Numbered from the stretch's first letter, positions 1-6,381 are shown. The stretch: DNA of 6,505 bases from Bacteroidota bacterium (GCA_009937085.1 JAACDD010000104.1:1-6505); one strand, 5' to 3'. A program made the numbers and translations. Notes: generated from the sequence alone by a model not told the origin.

Positions 1-115
1 CTTTTTTAATGGCCGAATTGTACTCATCTATTGTAGAAACCGTAATGGATTGGGCAGTTGCAAAAAAACTTGAAAAAAGGAGTAAAAAAGTTATTTTTTT
101 GAGTAAAATTTTCAT
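1..115 (-). CDS. N-terminus of a secreted beta-helix-type protein, possibly a PL6 polysaccharide lyase (partial)
   Basis: The first 38 codons of a divergent gene run off the left edge. The ATG is at 115-113 on the minus strand, and an in-frame TAA lies at 133-131, so this is the only ATG start. Residues 1-22 form a classic type I signal peptide: a KILLKK basic n-region, a hydrophobic core, and an ATAQ cleavage site. The mature start, SITVSTIDEYNSAIKK, resembles the first strand and helix of right-handed beta-helix enzymes, notably PL6 (alginate lyase/chondroitinase B), which often begin with a V-S/T-x-x-E-x-x-x-A-I-K-K pattern before a PGD turn. The family call rests on only 16 mature residues; other beta-helix proteins begin the same way. 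The signal peptide and gene direction are much surer than the family. The gene faces away from the uronate operon and probably shares its control region. Confidence 0.62.
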   Translation of the reverse strand, partial: MKILLKKITFLLLFSSFFATAQSITVSTIDEYNSAIKK

Positions 116-132
116 TAATATTTTGCTTAATT

Positions 133-153
133 ATTAAATTCACTCAATTTAAT
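133..153. repeat. Inverted repeat, 8-base arms and 5-base loop
   Basis: ATTAAATT at 133-140 and its exact reverse complement AATTTAAT at 146-153 flank the loop CACTC. The arms contain only A and T, so a hairpin would be weak, and no T-run follows on either side. It lies just upstream of the left gene's start codon, so an operator or leader structure is more plausible than a terminator. Chance is possible in such AT-rich DNA. Confidence 0.4.
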
Positions 154-160
154 CAAAATG

Positions 161-171
161 TTGGTATACAA
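161..171. promoter_or_regulatory. Candidate GntR/FadR-type (UxuR/ExuR-like) operator
   Basis: The sequence TTGGTATACAA is one base short of TTGGTATACCAA, the core of the E. coli UxuR/ExuR operator that controls glucuronate and mannonate genes. It sits in the divergent region directly upstream of uxuB/uxuA homologues. The match is visible in the sequence. That a Bacteroidetes regulator uses this motif here is inference, because no regulator gene is in view. Confidence 0.4.
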
Positions 172-218
172 CGAAAAATTCAAAACATCAAATCTTAAAT
201 ATGAACAATATTAAGCAC

Positions 219-249
219 TTTGTGTACGCAACGATAATTATTAATTATG
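219..249 (+). promoter_or_regulatory. Candidate Bacteroidetes-type promoter of the uronate operon
   Basis: TTTG at 219-222 matches the -33 element of Bacteroidetes promoters. After a 19-base spacer, TAATTATG at 242-249 matches the -7 element TAnnTTTG with one mismatch. Transcription would start near 256, leaving a leader of about 117 bases before the uxuB ATG at 373. The imperfect palindrome TTGTGTACGCAA (220-231) overlaps the -33 element, as a repressor site might. No perfect TAnnTTTG was found on this strand in the intergenic region. Confidence 0.33.
234..248. repeat. 15-base AT-only palindrome
   Basis: ATAATTA (234-240) and TAATTAT (242-248) are exact reverse complements around a single central T. 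It overlaps the candidate -7 element of the operon promoter. It could be an operator half-pair or simply low-complexity AT sequence. Confidence 0.3.
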
Positions 250-372
250 TGTGTTTATGTGCGGTAAAGTATTGTACAAAATTAGTTGTGGAATAATGCC
301 AAATGCAAAGAAGAGATGCGCAGCAAATATGTTTCTTCTAAATTTACTTTAAATTCACACAAAATATTAAAA

Positions 373-1200
373 ATGGGTAAAACAATTGTATTGACAGGAG
401 CTGGCGGAGTTTTGTGTGGAAAACTAGCTGAGGCACTTGCTCAAGAAGGACATAAGATTGCTGTATTAGACCTTCGAATGGAGGCTGCAGATGCAGTTGT
501 AGCGCGTATTAAAGCAAATGGCGGAAATGCCATTGGCCAGGCTGCTAATGTTTTAGAAAAAGACACTTTAATACGTGCGAAAGAAACGATAAATAAAGCC
601 TTTGGTAAAATAGATATTTTGATAAATGGCGCTGGTGGAAATCACCCGATGGGAACAACTTCAAATCCGTTCTTTGCACTGGAAGATATGGAGAATAAAA
701 ACGAAGGGTTTAAAACTTTTTTTGACTTAGACCCTAAAGGTATTGAGTTTACATTTAATCTAAATTTTCTTGGCACCTTACTTCCCACACAAGTTTTTGC
801 GCAAGATATGGTAGGTCGGGAAAATTGTAGTATCCTGAATATTTCGTCTATGAATGCCTTTACTCCATTGACAAAAATTCCTGCATACAGTGGAGCTAAA
901 GCTGCTGTATCTAATTTCACACAATGGTTGGCGGTTCATTTTTCTAAAGTAGGTATCCGCGTAAATGCCCTTGCTCCTGGGTTTTTCCTTACCGATCAGA
1001 ACAGAACACTGTTAACAAATACGGATGGAAGTTTAACACAACGAGGACAACAAATTATTGATCAGACTCCTATGGGGCGCTATGGTACACCTGACGACTT
1101 GGTTGGCACTACCCTATGGCTTTGTGGTGAGGGATCAAAATTCGTTACTGGAGTAGTAATTCCAATTGATGGAGGGTTTGCCGCATATAGTGGCGTTTAA
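373..1200 (+). CDS. uxuB: SDR-family D-mannonate oxidoreductase (fructuronate reductase)
   Basis: This predicted cytoplasmic NAD(P)-dependent short-chain dehydrogenase most likely interconverts D-fructuronate and D-mannonate, the step before mannonate dehydratase. At 275 aa it is close to the SDR-type UxuB (YjmF) of Bacillus. The nucleotide-binding motif TGAGGVLCG is at residues 8-16, and D33 ends the second strand, which favours NAD(H). NGAGG is at 85-89, the catalytic Ser at S159, Tyr and Lys at Y172 and K176, and the PG motif at 202-203. The stretch around 97-141 (NPFF, FFDLDPKG, FNLNFLGTLLP) is longer than in generic SDRs and typical of the mannonate oxidoreductase group. The ATG at 373 was chosen because the motif then starts at residue 8; a TTG at 286 would add 29 atypical residues. 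It lies 11 bases before uxuA. A KduD/DehR-like reductase of lyase-derived keto-uronate is the main alternative. Confidence 0.8.
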   Translation: MGKTIVLTGAGGVLCGKLAEALAQEGHKIAVLDLRMEAADAVVARIKANGGNAIGQAANVLEKDTLIRAKETINKAFGKIDILINGAGGNHPMGTTSNPFFALEDMENKNEGFKTFFDLDPKGIEFTFNLNFLGTLLPTQVFAQDMVGRENCSILNISSMNAFTPLTKIPAYSGAKAAVSNFTQWLAVHFSKVGIRVNALAPGFFLTDQNRTLLTNTDGSLTQRGQQIIDQTPMGRYGTPDDLVGTTLWLCGEGSKFVTGVVIPIDGGFAAYSGV

Positions 1201-1211
1201 TATTTAATAAT

Positions 1212-2399
1212 ATGCATATTTCACTAGAACAAACTTGGCGCTGGTATGGTCCTAATGACCCTGTGTCTCTGTTGGACATCAAGCAAGCAGGTGCAACAGG
1301 AATCGTTTCTGCACTTCATCAAATTCCTAATGGAGTTGTTTGGCCAATTAATGAAATAAAAAAGCGGCAAGCTGAAATTGCAAAAGCAGGACTTACTTGG
1401 TCAGTTGTTGAAAGTGTACCCGTACATGAAAATATCAAAACCAAATCTGGAAACTACCAAACGTACATAAACAACTACAAACAAACACTTTTAAATTTAG
1501 GAGCGTGTGGTATCGATATTGTTTGTTACAACTTTATGCCTGTTTTAGACTGGACACGTACAAACCTAGATTATGAAGTTTCAGATTCATCGACGGCACT
1601 GCGATTTGAAGCTGCTGCTTTTGCTGCTTTTGAATTGTTTTTACTAAAAAGGCCTGGTGCAGCAGAAGCTCACTCTAAATCAGAGATTATAGCAGCTAAA
1701 AAGTATCTTGAAAATAGTTCAGTGGAACAACAACAAAAATTAATTAAAAATATTATCGCTGGACTACCGGGAGCTGAAGAGGGTTACACTTTAAAAGAGT
1801 TCAACAGAATATTAGCGACTTACAAAAACATAGGGGCAAAAGAACTAAAGGCAAATCTATTTTCTTTTGTCGCAGAGATAATTCCTGCTGCTGAAAAAGC
1901 AGGGATTCTGTTGTGTATTCATCCCGATGATCCGCCTTATCCCATTCTTGGATTACCCAGAGTGTTAAGTACAGAGCAAGATGTCATCGACTTATACGAC
2001 GCAGTTAAAAGTCCCAACAATGGTCTGACTTTTTGCACGGGTTCTTTTGGTGTTCGTGCAGATAATGACTTGGTGGGTATGGTAAAACGATTAGGTAGCC
2101 GTATTCATTTTATTCATTTGCGCGCAACCAAAAGAGATAAAAACGGAAACTTTTATGAGGCCAACCATCTAGAAGGCGATGTGGATATGTTTGGAGTTAT
2201 GAAAGCCTTGATTGAGGAACAAATACTAAGGCAAAAAAATAGGAGAAAAGATATGCGTATGCCTTTTAGACCTGACCATGGTCATAAAATGCTAGACGAC
2301 TTAATTAAAAAAACAAATCCGGGATATTCAGGTATAGGACGTTTACGTGGCTTAGCTGAGTTAAGAGGTTTGGAGCTAGGTATCAGACAATCCTTGTAA
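1212..2399 (+). CDS. uxuA: Mannonate dehydratase
   Basis: UxuA dehydrates D-mannonate to 2-keto-3-deoxy-D-gluconate in the cytoplasm, feeding the KDG kinase/aldolase route. At 395 aa it matches the length of E. coli UxuA (394). Family signatures run the whole length: LEQTWRWYGPNDPVSL near the N-terminus, ALHQIPNGVVWP, VESVPVHENIK, CYNFMPVLDWTRT, HPDDPPYPILGLPR, CTGSFGVRADND, HFIHLRATKRD, FRPDHGH and a C-terminal GYSGIGRLRGLAELRG. By analogy with structurally studied ManD enzymes, the divalent metal (Mn2+) should be bound by H237, C275, H302 and D355, all present. The TIM-barrel enzyme appears intact. The ATG follows the uxuB stop after 11 bases with no Shine-Dalgarno sequence, as usual in Bacteroidetes. 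Its pairing with the SDR gene supports a glucuronate catabolic role inside the polysaccharide locus. Confidence 0.96.
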   Translation: MHISLEQTWRWYGPNDPVSLLDIKQAGATGIVSALHQIPNGVVWPINEIKKRQAEIAKAGLTWSVVESVPVHENIKTKSGNYQTYINNYKQTLLNLGACGIDIVCYNFMPVLDWTRTNLDYEVSDSSTALRFEAAAFAAFELFLLKRPGAAEAHSKSEIIAAKKYLENSSVEQQQKLIKNIIAGLPGAEEGYTLKEFNRILATYKNIGAKELKANLFSFVAEIIPAAEKAGILLCIHPDDPPYPILGLPRVLSTEQDVIDLYDAVKSPNNGLTFCTGSFGVRADNDLVGMVKRLGSRIHFIHLRATKRDKNGNFYEANHLEGDVDMFGVMKALIEEQILRQKNRRKDMRMPFRPDHGHKMLDDLIKKTNPGYSGIGRLRGLAELRGLELGIRQSL

Positions 2400-2439
2400 C
2401 TTATTTAAGAAGTTTGTGATCAAATACAGAGATAAAAAA

Positions 2440-4098
2440 ATGATGAATAAACAATTTAAAATAGCAACAAAGATTTTAGGTAAAATGATTAATGTTTTTC
2501 TTGTGCTTATAGTTTTATCGTGCCAAAATACGTTCGCTCAAATTGTAGAAGAACCAACAAAACCTAATGTACTTTTTATTATTGTTGATGACTTAAAACC
2601 AATTTTAGGATGCTACGGAGATCCATTTGTAAAAACTCCTAACATAGACCGATTTGCAAAAGAAGGAGTCATTTTTACTAATACATATTGCCAACAAGCT
2701 GTGTGTGGCCCATCAAGGGCAAGTTTTCTTACAGGAATGAGGCCTGACTACACAGGAGTATGGGACCTAGAAACTGAAATGCGGAATATTAATCCTGAGA
2801 TTCTTTCAATGCCTCAATTTTTTAAACAAAACGGATATATAACCGCTGGGATAGGGAAAGTGTTTGATTCAAGAAGTGTTGACGAAAATATCGATAAGCC
2901 TTCTTGGAGTATTCCATTTTATAAAAAATCAAATGACTACTACCCAAAAGAAATGGGAAAGGCCAAAGGAAGGTATCGAGGTGTGAAAGTTTTGGAAGAA
3001 ATAGAGATATATGAGAAAATAGGTGGAGCTAAGGGGCTAACCGGAAAGGAATTGAGTAATTTTATTAAAATCAATGCCAAACCATCTGTTGAGTCTCTTG
3101 ATATACCTGATAATGCCTACATTGATGGCGCTACTGTGCTTCATTCAAAAGACATCCTCAAAGTACTTAAAGAAAACGCAAAACCCTTTTTTTTCGCTGT
3201 TGGAATAACGAAGCCTCATTTACCATTTGCAGTCCCAAAAAAGTATTGGGATTTATATAACCGAGACGAAATACAGTTAGCTGAATTTAGAGAAAATGCA
3301 AATAATAGTCCTTTAGTAGCTTATCACGGTGCGGGAGAACTTTATAAGTATACTGATATCCCACCAATTGCATCTTTCTCTGACGTAAAAGGAGGAATGG
3401 AGCTGCCTTTTGATAAGCAAAAAGAATTGATTCATGGTTATTATGCATCCGTATCATATGCTGATGCATTAATTGGAAAGCTCATAAGTACATTAGAATC
3501 GCTTGATTTAAAAGACAATACAATAGTTACAATTATTGGGGATCATGGGTGGCACTTAGGAGACCACAACCTTTGGTGTAAACATTCTAACTTTGAGCAA
3601 GCAACTCGGATTCCAATGATATTTAAAATCCCTGGTATAAAAGCATCAAAAACAAGTGCACTTGCTGAAGCCGTTGATATCTTTCCAACGCTGTGTGATG
3701 CCACAGGAATAAAAATCCCAGAACAACTACAAGGGGCAAGCCTAATGCCTATTTTGATGGAAACTAAAAGTAAAGTGAAAGATTATGCTGTTAGCCAATA
3801 TAGAAGGGGTAAAAATATGAGAACCTTTGGGTATTCAATTCGAACAGAACGTTATCGTTTGACACTCTGGATGAAGGATTTTTATAGGCTTTATAAACCC
3901 TTTGACGAAGGGTATATTGTTTCAGGTGAATTGTATGATTATGACAATGATCCGCTGGAAACTGAAAATTATTACAACAATAAAGAATACGTTAGCGTAA
4001 AAAAGGAACTTCTAGACTATTTTGCTGAATATGCCAAACAACAGAACGAAGAACTTAAAACGTCAAAAGCTAACCGTGTTTACACTAAAAACTTATAA
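2440..4098 (+). CDS. Secreted S1-family sulfatase, iduronate-2-sulfatase-like (S1_7 type)
   Basis: This type I formylglycine-dependent sulfatase (552 aa) would hydrolyse sulfate esters on algal oligosaccharides. The calcium-binding pair is D50-D51 (IIVDD). The maturation motif C-G-P-S-R-A-S-F-L-T-G starts at C89, the residue oxidised to formylglycine. KPH (H260), GDHGW with D368/H369, and K381 in WCKHSNFEQATRIPM align with human iduronate-2-sulfatase. ELYDYDNDPLE near 497 is the usual C-terminal sulfatase motif. In the GKVF segment K140 is kept, but D143 occupies the place where IDS has an active-site His. The N-terminus is a signal sequence with a hydrophobic core at about 19-27. It may be cut after FAQ (34) or lipidated at C28 (VLSC). 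ATG 2440 (or the adjacent ATG 2443) is preferred to GTG 2416, which adds eight charged residues. An ulvan sulfate is the likely target by context; the exact position cannot be read from the sequence. Confidence 0.92.
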   Translation: MMNKQFKIATKILGKMINVFLVLIVLSCQNTFAQIVEEPTKPNVLFIIVDDLKPILGCYGDPFVKTPNIDRFAKEGVIFTNTYCQQAVCGPSRASFLTGMRPDYTGVWDLETEMRNINPEILSMPQFFKQNGYITAGIGKVFDSRSVDENIDKPSWSIPFYKKSNDYYPKEMGKAKGRYRGVKVLEEIEIYEKIGGAKGLTGKELSNFIKINAKPSVESLDIPDNAYIDGATVLHSKDILKVLKENAKPFFFAVGITKPHLPFAVPKKYWDLYNRDEIQLAEFRENANNSPLVAYHGAGELYKYTDIPPIASFSDVKGGMELPFDKQKELIHGYYASVSYADALIGKLISTLESLDLKDNTIVTIIGDHGWHLGDHNLWCKHSNFEQATRIPMIFKIPGIKASKTSALAEAVDIFPTLCDATGIKIPEQLQGASLMPILMETKSKVKDYAVSQYRRGKNMRTFGYSIRTERYRLTLWMKDFYRLYKPFDEGYIVSGELYDYDNDPLETENYYNNKEYVSVKKELLDYFAEYAKQQNEELKTSKANRVYTKNL

Positions 4099-4120
4099 TT
4101 CGTTATTTTAAACATACTTT

Positions 4121-5296
4121 ATGAAGCGATTATATTTACTTTATGCACTAGTATTCTTTAGCTGTTCCAACAAAAATGATAGGGTGATAGTTGTGAATAT
4201 TAAAAATGACCTGTCAGTTGACCGCATGTTTGAAACTGTTGAAGTTGATGTTTCTCATTTAAACCTCGACGATAAATACTTAGTGGTAGGTAGTGCTTTA
4301 AAAGATGAGAAAATCACATCACAACTTGTTGATAATAATTTAGATGGACAGATGGATGTGTTATTGTTTCAACCTCAAATTCCTGGAAACGTTGAAAAGG
4401 TGTTTTACATAAAATATTCAAATGCACCGCAGTTACAAAAAACGCATTGTTACTCACGTTTTGTACCAGAACGAACTGACGATTATGCATGGGAAAATAA
4501 CCGAGTTGCTTTTCGGACTTTTGGACCAACCGCTCAAAAGATGATTGAAGAAAATATCAAAGGAGGTACCCTAACCAGTGGTATAGATGCTTGGCTAAAG
4601 AGAGTGGAATACCCCATCATTAATAAATGGTATAAAAAACATTTATCTGGTGAAGCGTCTTATCATACTGACAATGGTGAGGGGTTGGATAACTTTCATG
4701 TAGGAAAAAGCAGGGGGATTGGTGGAATTGCTATAAAAACAAAAGAGTCATATGCAACTTCAAAGAATTTCATCGATTGGAAAACTATTGCCAATGGTCC
4801 AATTAGAACAAGTTTCGAGTTAACATACGATAATTGGGAGGCAGATGGCAAAATCATATCTGAAAAGAAAATTATTTCGTTGGACTATGGTCAAAATCTA
4901 TCAAAATTCTCAATTAAATTAGAAGGGGTAAAAACTATTTCAACTGGAATTACGCTTCATAAAAAAGAAGGTGAAATTACGGCTAATCTAAATAGCGGCT
5001 GGGTTAGTTATTGGGAGCCACACGATGGCTCAGCATTAGGCATGGGGATCGTCACCAATGTTAAAAATGTGAATGGTGTTGATGAGTATATTTCAAACGA
5101 AAAAGATAAAAGCAACTTATTTCTCGAACTTAATAGAAGCTATAATGGGTTGTTTAGCTACTATGCAGGTTTCGGATGGAAAAAAAGTGGTCAATTTGAT
5201 AGTAAAGACGAATGGAACAACTATTTGGAACAGTTTGCACAATGCCTAGAAAGTCCACTACAAGTTTCTATAATTGCACAAAATAAACAACTTTGA
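4121..5296 (+). CDS. DUF4861-family lipoprotein, candidate oligosaccharide-processing enzyme
   Basis: This 391-aa protein has a short lipoprotein signal (KRLYLLYALVFFSC), with C15 as the lipidation site followed by a polar SNKND linker, so it is probably membrane-anchored. The body resembles DUF4861, found in uronic-acid polysaccharide loci of Bacteroidetes. Segments that look conserved are DDYAWENNRVAFRTFGP (120-136), YHTDNGEGLDNFHVGKSRG (181-199), SGWVSYWEPHDG (292-303) and FGWKKSGQFD (351-360). The many aromatic, His and acidic residues suit a carbohydrate-active fold. From memory, unverified, a dehydratase acting on non-reducing-end uronates of ulvan oligosaccharides (Formosa agariphila P29) may belong to this family. 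An equivalent role here is inference. It begins 22 bases after the sulfatase, and its TGA overlaps the lyase start by 4 bases, implying coupled translation. Confidence 0.8.
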   Translation: MKRLYLLYALVFFSCSNKNDRVIVVNIKNDLSVDRMFETVEVDVSHLNLDDKYLVVGSALKDEKITSQLVDNNLDGQMDVLLFQPQIPGNVEKVFYIKYSNAPQLQKTHCYSRFVPERTDDYAWENNRVAFRTFGPTAQKMIEENIKGGTLTSGIDAWLKRVEYPIINKWYKKHLSGEASYHTDNGEGLDNFHVGKSRGIGGIAIKTKESYATSKNFIDWKTIANGPIRTSFELTYDNWEADGKIISEKKIISLDYGQNLSKFSIKLEGVKTISTGITLHKKEGEITANLNSGWVSYWEPHDGSALGMGIVTNVKNVNGVDEYISNEKDKSNLFLELNRSYNGLFSYYAGFGWKKSGQFDSKDEWNNYLEQFAQCLESPLQVSIIAQNKQL

Positions 5297-6381
5297 AAAC
5301 GTTTTACTATAGGCCATTATTAAAAGTATTCGCTTTTAATATTTTTGTTTTTAACATATTGAACGCACAAAAAGTATTGCTATCTGCAAATGGTCCTGGT
5401 AAAACGTATGAAGAAATAAATAATGCATTTGCTCCAGGCAGAGATGTTGTGGAAGTTCCTGACTGCGTTCACACAGAATTTGGAAGACATATTCAAGAAG
5501 TGTATGATAACGAACTAGGAAAATATGTTTTTAATTTTTTAGTACACAAAACACCCGATAATGACCGTTGCCAAAACTTTGATCGCCAGCGTGTAGAAAT
5601 CAAAACATATAGTGGATCACCAGATAACCTAAAAGCAATTAAAGGGGAAACCGTTGCTTACTCATGGAAATTTAAACTACCTCGAAATTTTAAAGTCTCA
5701 AAAAACTTTACACACCTACATCAAATCAAATCTGTTGGTGGTCTTTATGCTAGTACTCCAATGGTTACACTCACAGCACGAAAGGCTACACCAGACCGAA
5801 TGGAATTACGTTATACCGCTACCAATATGCAAAGCACATTGAAAACAGCATCTTTAGACTTATTTCGAGGGCAATGGGTTAAAGTTACTGAGGTCATAAA
5901 ATACGACAACTTAGGGAGTTATTACATAAAAATTTCACGCGTCACAGATGGATTAGTCTTATTTAATTATAATATTTCTGCGATTGATATGTGGCAGGAT
6001 GGGTCAAGCTTTACACGGCCAAAATGGGGTGTTTATAGAAGTATTAAAAACTTATCTTATTTAAGGGATGAGCAGGTGAGGTTTGCCGATTTTAGTATTC
6101 AAGAGCTGACTCCACTAAGTGTGCTAGATTATCGAGCCAAGTCAATAAACAACAAACTAAAGGTAAATAATTCAAAAGGGATTGTTTCTCTAAAAAATAT
6201 ACCAAAAAACAGCTATGAAGAAATCGAATTACTTGACGAAAACGGAAAAAAAATAGCCCATAATAGATTATTGCGAAAACAGAAAATAACAATTTCTGGA
6301 CTTAAGAAAGGTGATTATTATGTTTCCTTTTTAGTCGCAAAACAACCTGTTAGTATTTATACTTTTACTATAAAAAACTAA
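5293..6381 (+). CDS. Ulvan lyase, PL28-like, with type IX secretion C-terminal domain
   Basis: This predicted extracellular endolyase (362 aa) would cleave ulvan between sulfated rhamnose and uronate by beta-elimination. Residues 1-26 are a signal peptide ending in ILNAQ. The catalytic jelly-roll spans about 27-270: VEVPDCVHTEFGRHI (53-67), HKTPDNDRC (85-93), DRQRVEIKTY (97-106), FTHLHQIKSVGG (139-150), TPDRMELRY (166-174), RPKWGVYRS (242-250) and FADFSIQ (264-270). I recognise these from Nonlabens/Formosa PL28 enzymes. C58 and C93 could form a disulfide. Residues from about 275 to the end resemble a type A Por/T9SS sorting domain (ISGLKKGDYYVSF, ending YTFTIKN). The start is TTG at 5293, because no ATG precedes the signal peptide in this frame and the next Met lies deep in the catalytic domain. 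TTGA overlaps the upstream stop. Some other jelly-roll uronate lyase is the alternative. Confidence 0.83.
   Translation: MKTFYYRPLLKVFAFNIFVFNILNAQKVLLSANGPGKTYEEINNAFAPGRDVVEVPDCVHTEFGRHIQEVYDNELGKYVFNFLVHKTPDNDRCQNFDRQRVEIKTYSGSPDNLKAIKGETVAYSWKFKLPRNFKVSKNFTHLHQIKSVGGLYASTPMVTLTARKATPDRMELRYTATNMQSTLKTASLDLFRGQWVKVTEVIKYDNLGSYYIKISRVTDGLVLFNYNISAIDMWQDGSSFTRPKWGVYRSIKNLSYLRDEQVRFADFSIQELTPLSVLDYRAKSINNKLKVNNSKGIVSLKNIPKNSYEEIELLDENGKKIAHNRLLRKQKITISGLKKGDYYVSFLVAKQPVSIYTFTIKN

Larger units (their letters stand above)
116..372. promoter_or_regulatory. Divergent intergenic control region
   Basis: These 257 bases separate the start codons of the left secreted protein and the uxuB-like gene. 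No convincing gene lies inside. The region is very AT-rich and holds several palindromic elements: an 8-base inverted repeat with a 5-base loop at 133-153, TTGGTATACAA at 161-171, TTGTGTACGCAA at 220-231, a 15-base AT palindrome at 234-248 and TTGTACAA at 272-279. The position between two catabolic genes and the symmetry suggest binding by a dimeric regulator. The regulator itself is not in the window. Confidence 0.65.

Noticed and set aside
3..137. Open plus-strand frame at the left edge that could be the tail of an upstream gene
   Set aside because: The same bases on the minus strand encode a textbook signal peptide with an ATG and a cleavage site followed by a lyase-like N-terminus. The plus frame ends in an implausible hydrophobic tail and matches no family I know.
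286..372. 29-residue N-terminal extension of the SDR from a TTG start
   Set aside because: The extension (WNNAKCKEEMRSK and onwards) is not SDR-like, whereas ATG 373 puts the nucleotide-binding motif at residue 8 and gives the normal family length.
642..920. Minus-strand open frame inside the SDR gene
   Set aside because: It is a shadow of the SDR coding sequence and has no recognisable domain.
2416..2439. GTG start adding eight residues to the sulfatase
   Set aside because: ATG 2440 and ATG 2443 follow immediately and give a more normal signal peptide n-region; the added residues are highly charged.
3287..3469. Minus-strand open frame inside the sulfatase gene
   Set aside because: It overlaps a clearly conserved sulfatase region and shows no domain or signal of its own.
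4314..4529. Minus-strand open frame inside the DUF4861 gene
   Set aside because: It is a shadow frame; the plus strand encodes the conserved DUF4861 segment here.
5654..5842. Plus-strand frame-shifted open frame inside the lyase gene
   Set aside because: It overlaps the catalytic core of the lyase and has no independent features.
6092..6292. Minus-strand hydrophobic open frame in the lyase 3' end
   Set aside because: Its hydrophobicity follows from the Lys-rich AT-rich sorting-domain sequence on the plus strand; there is no sign of a real gene.
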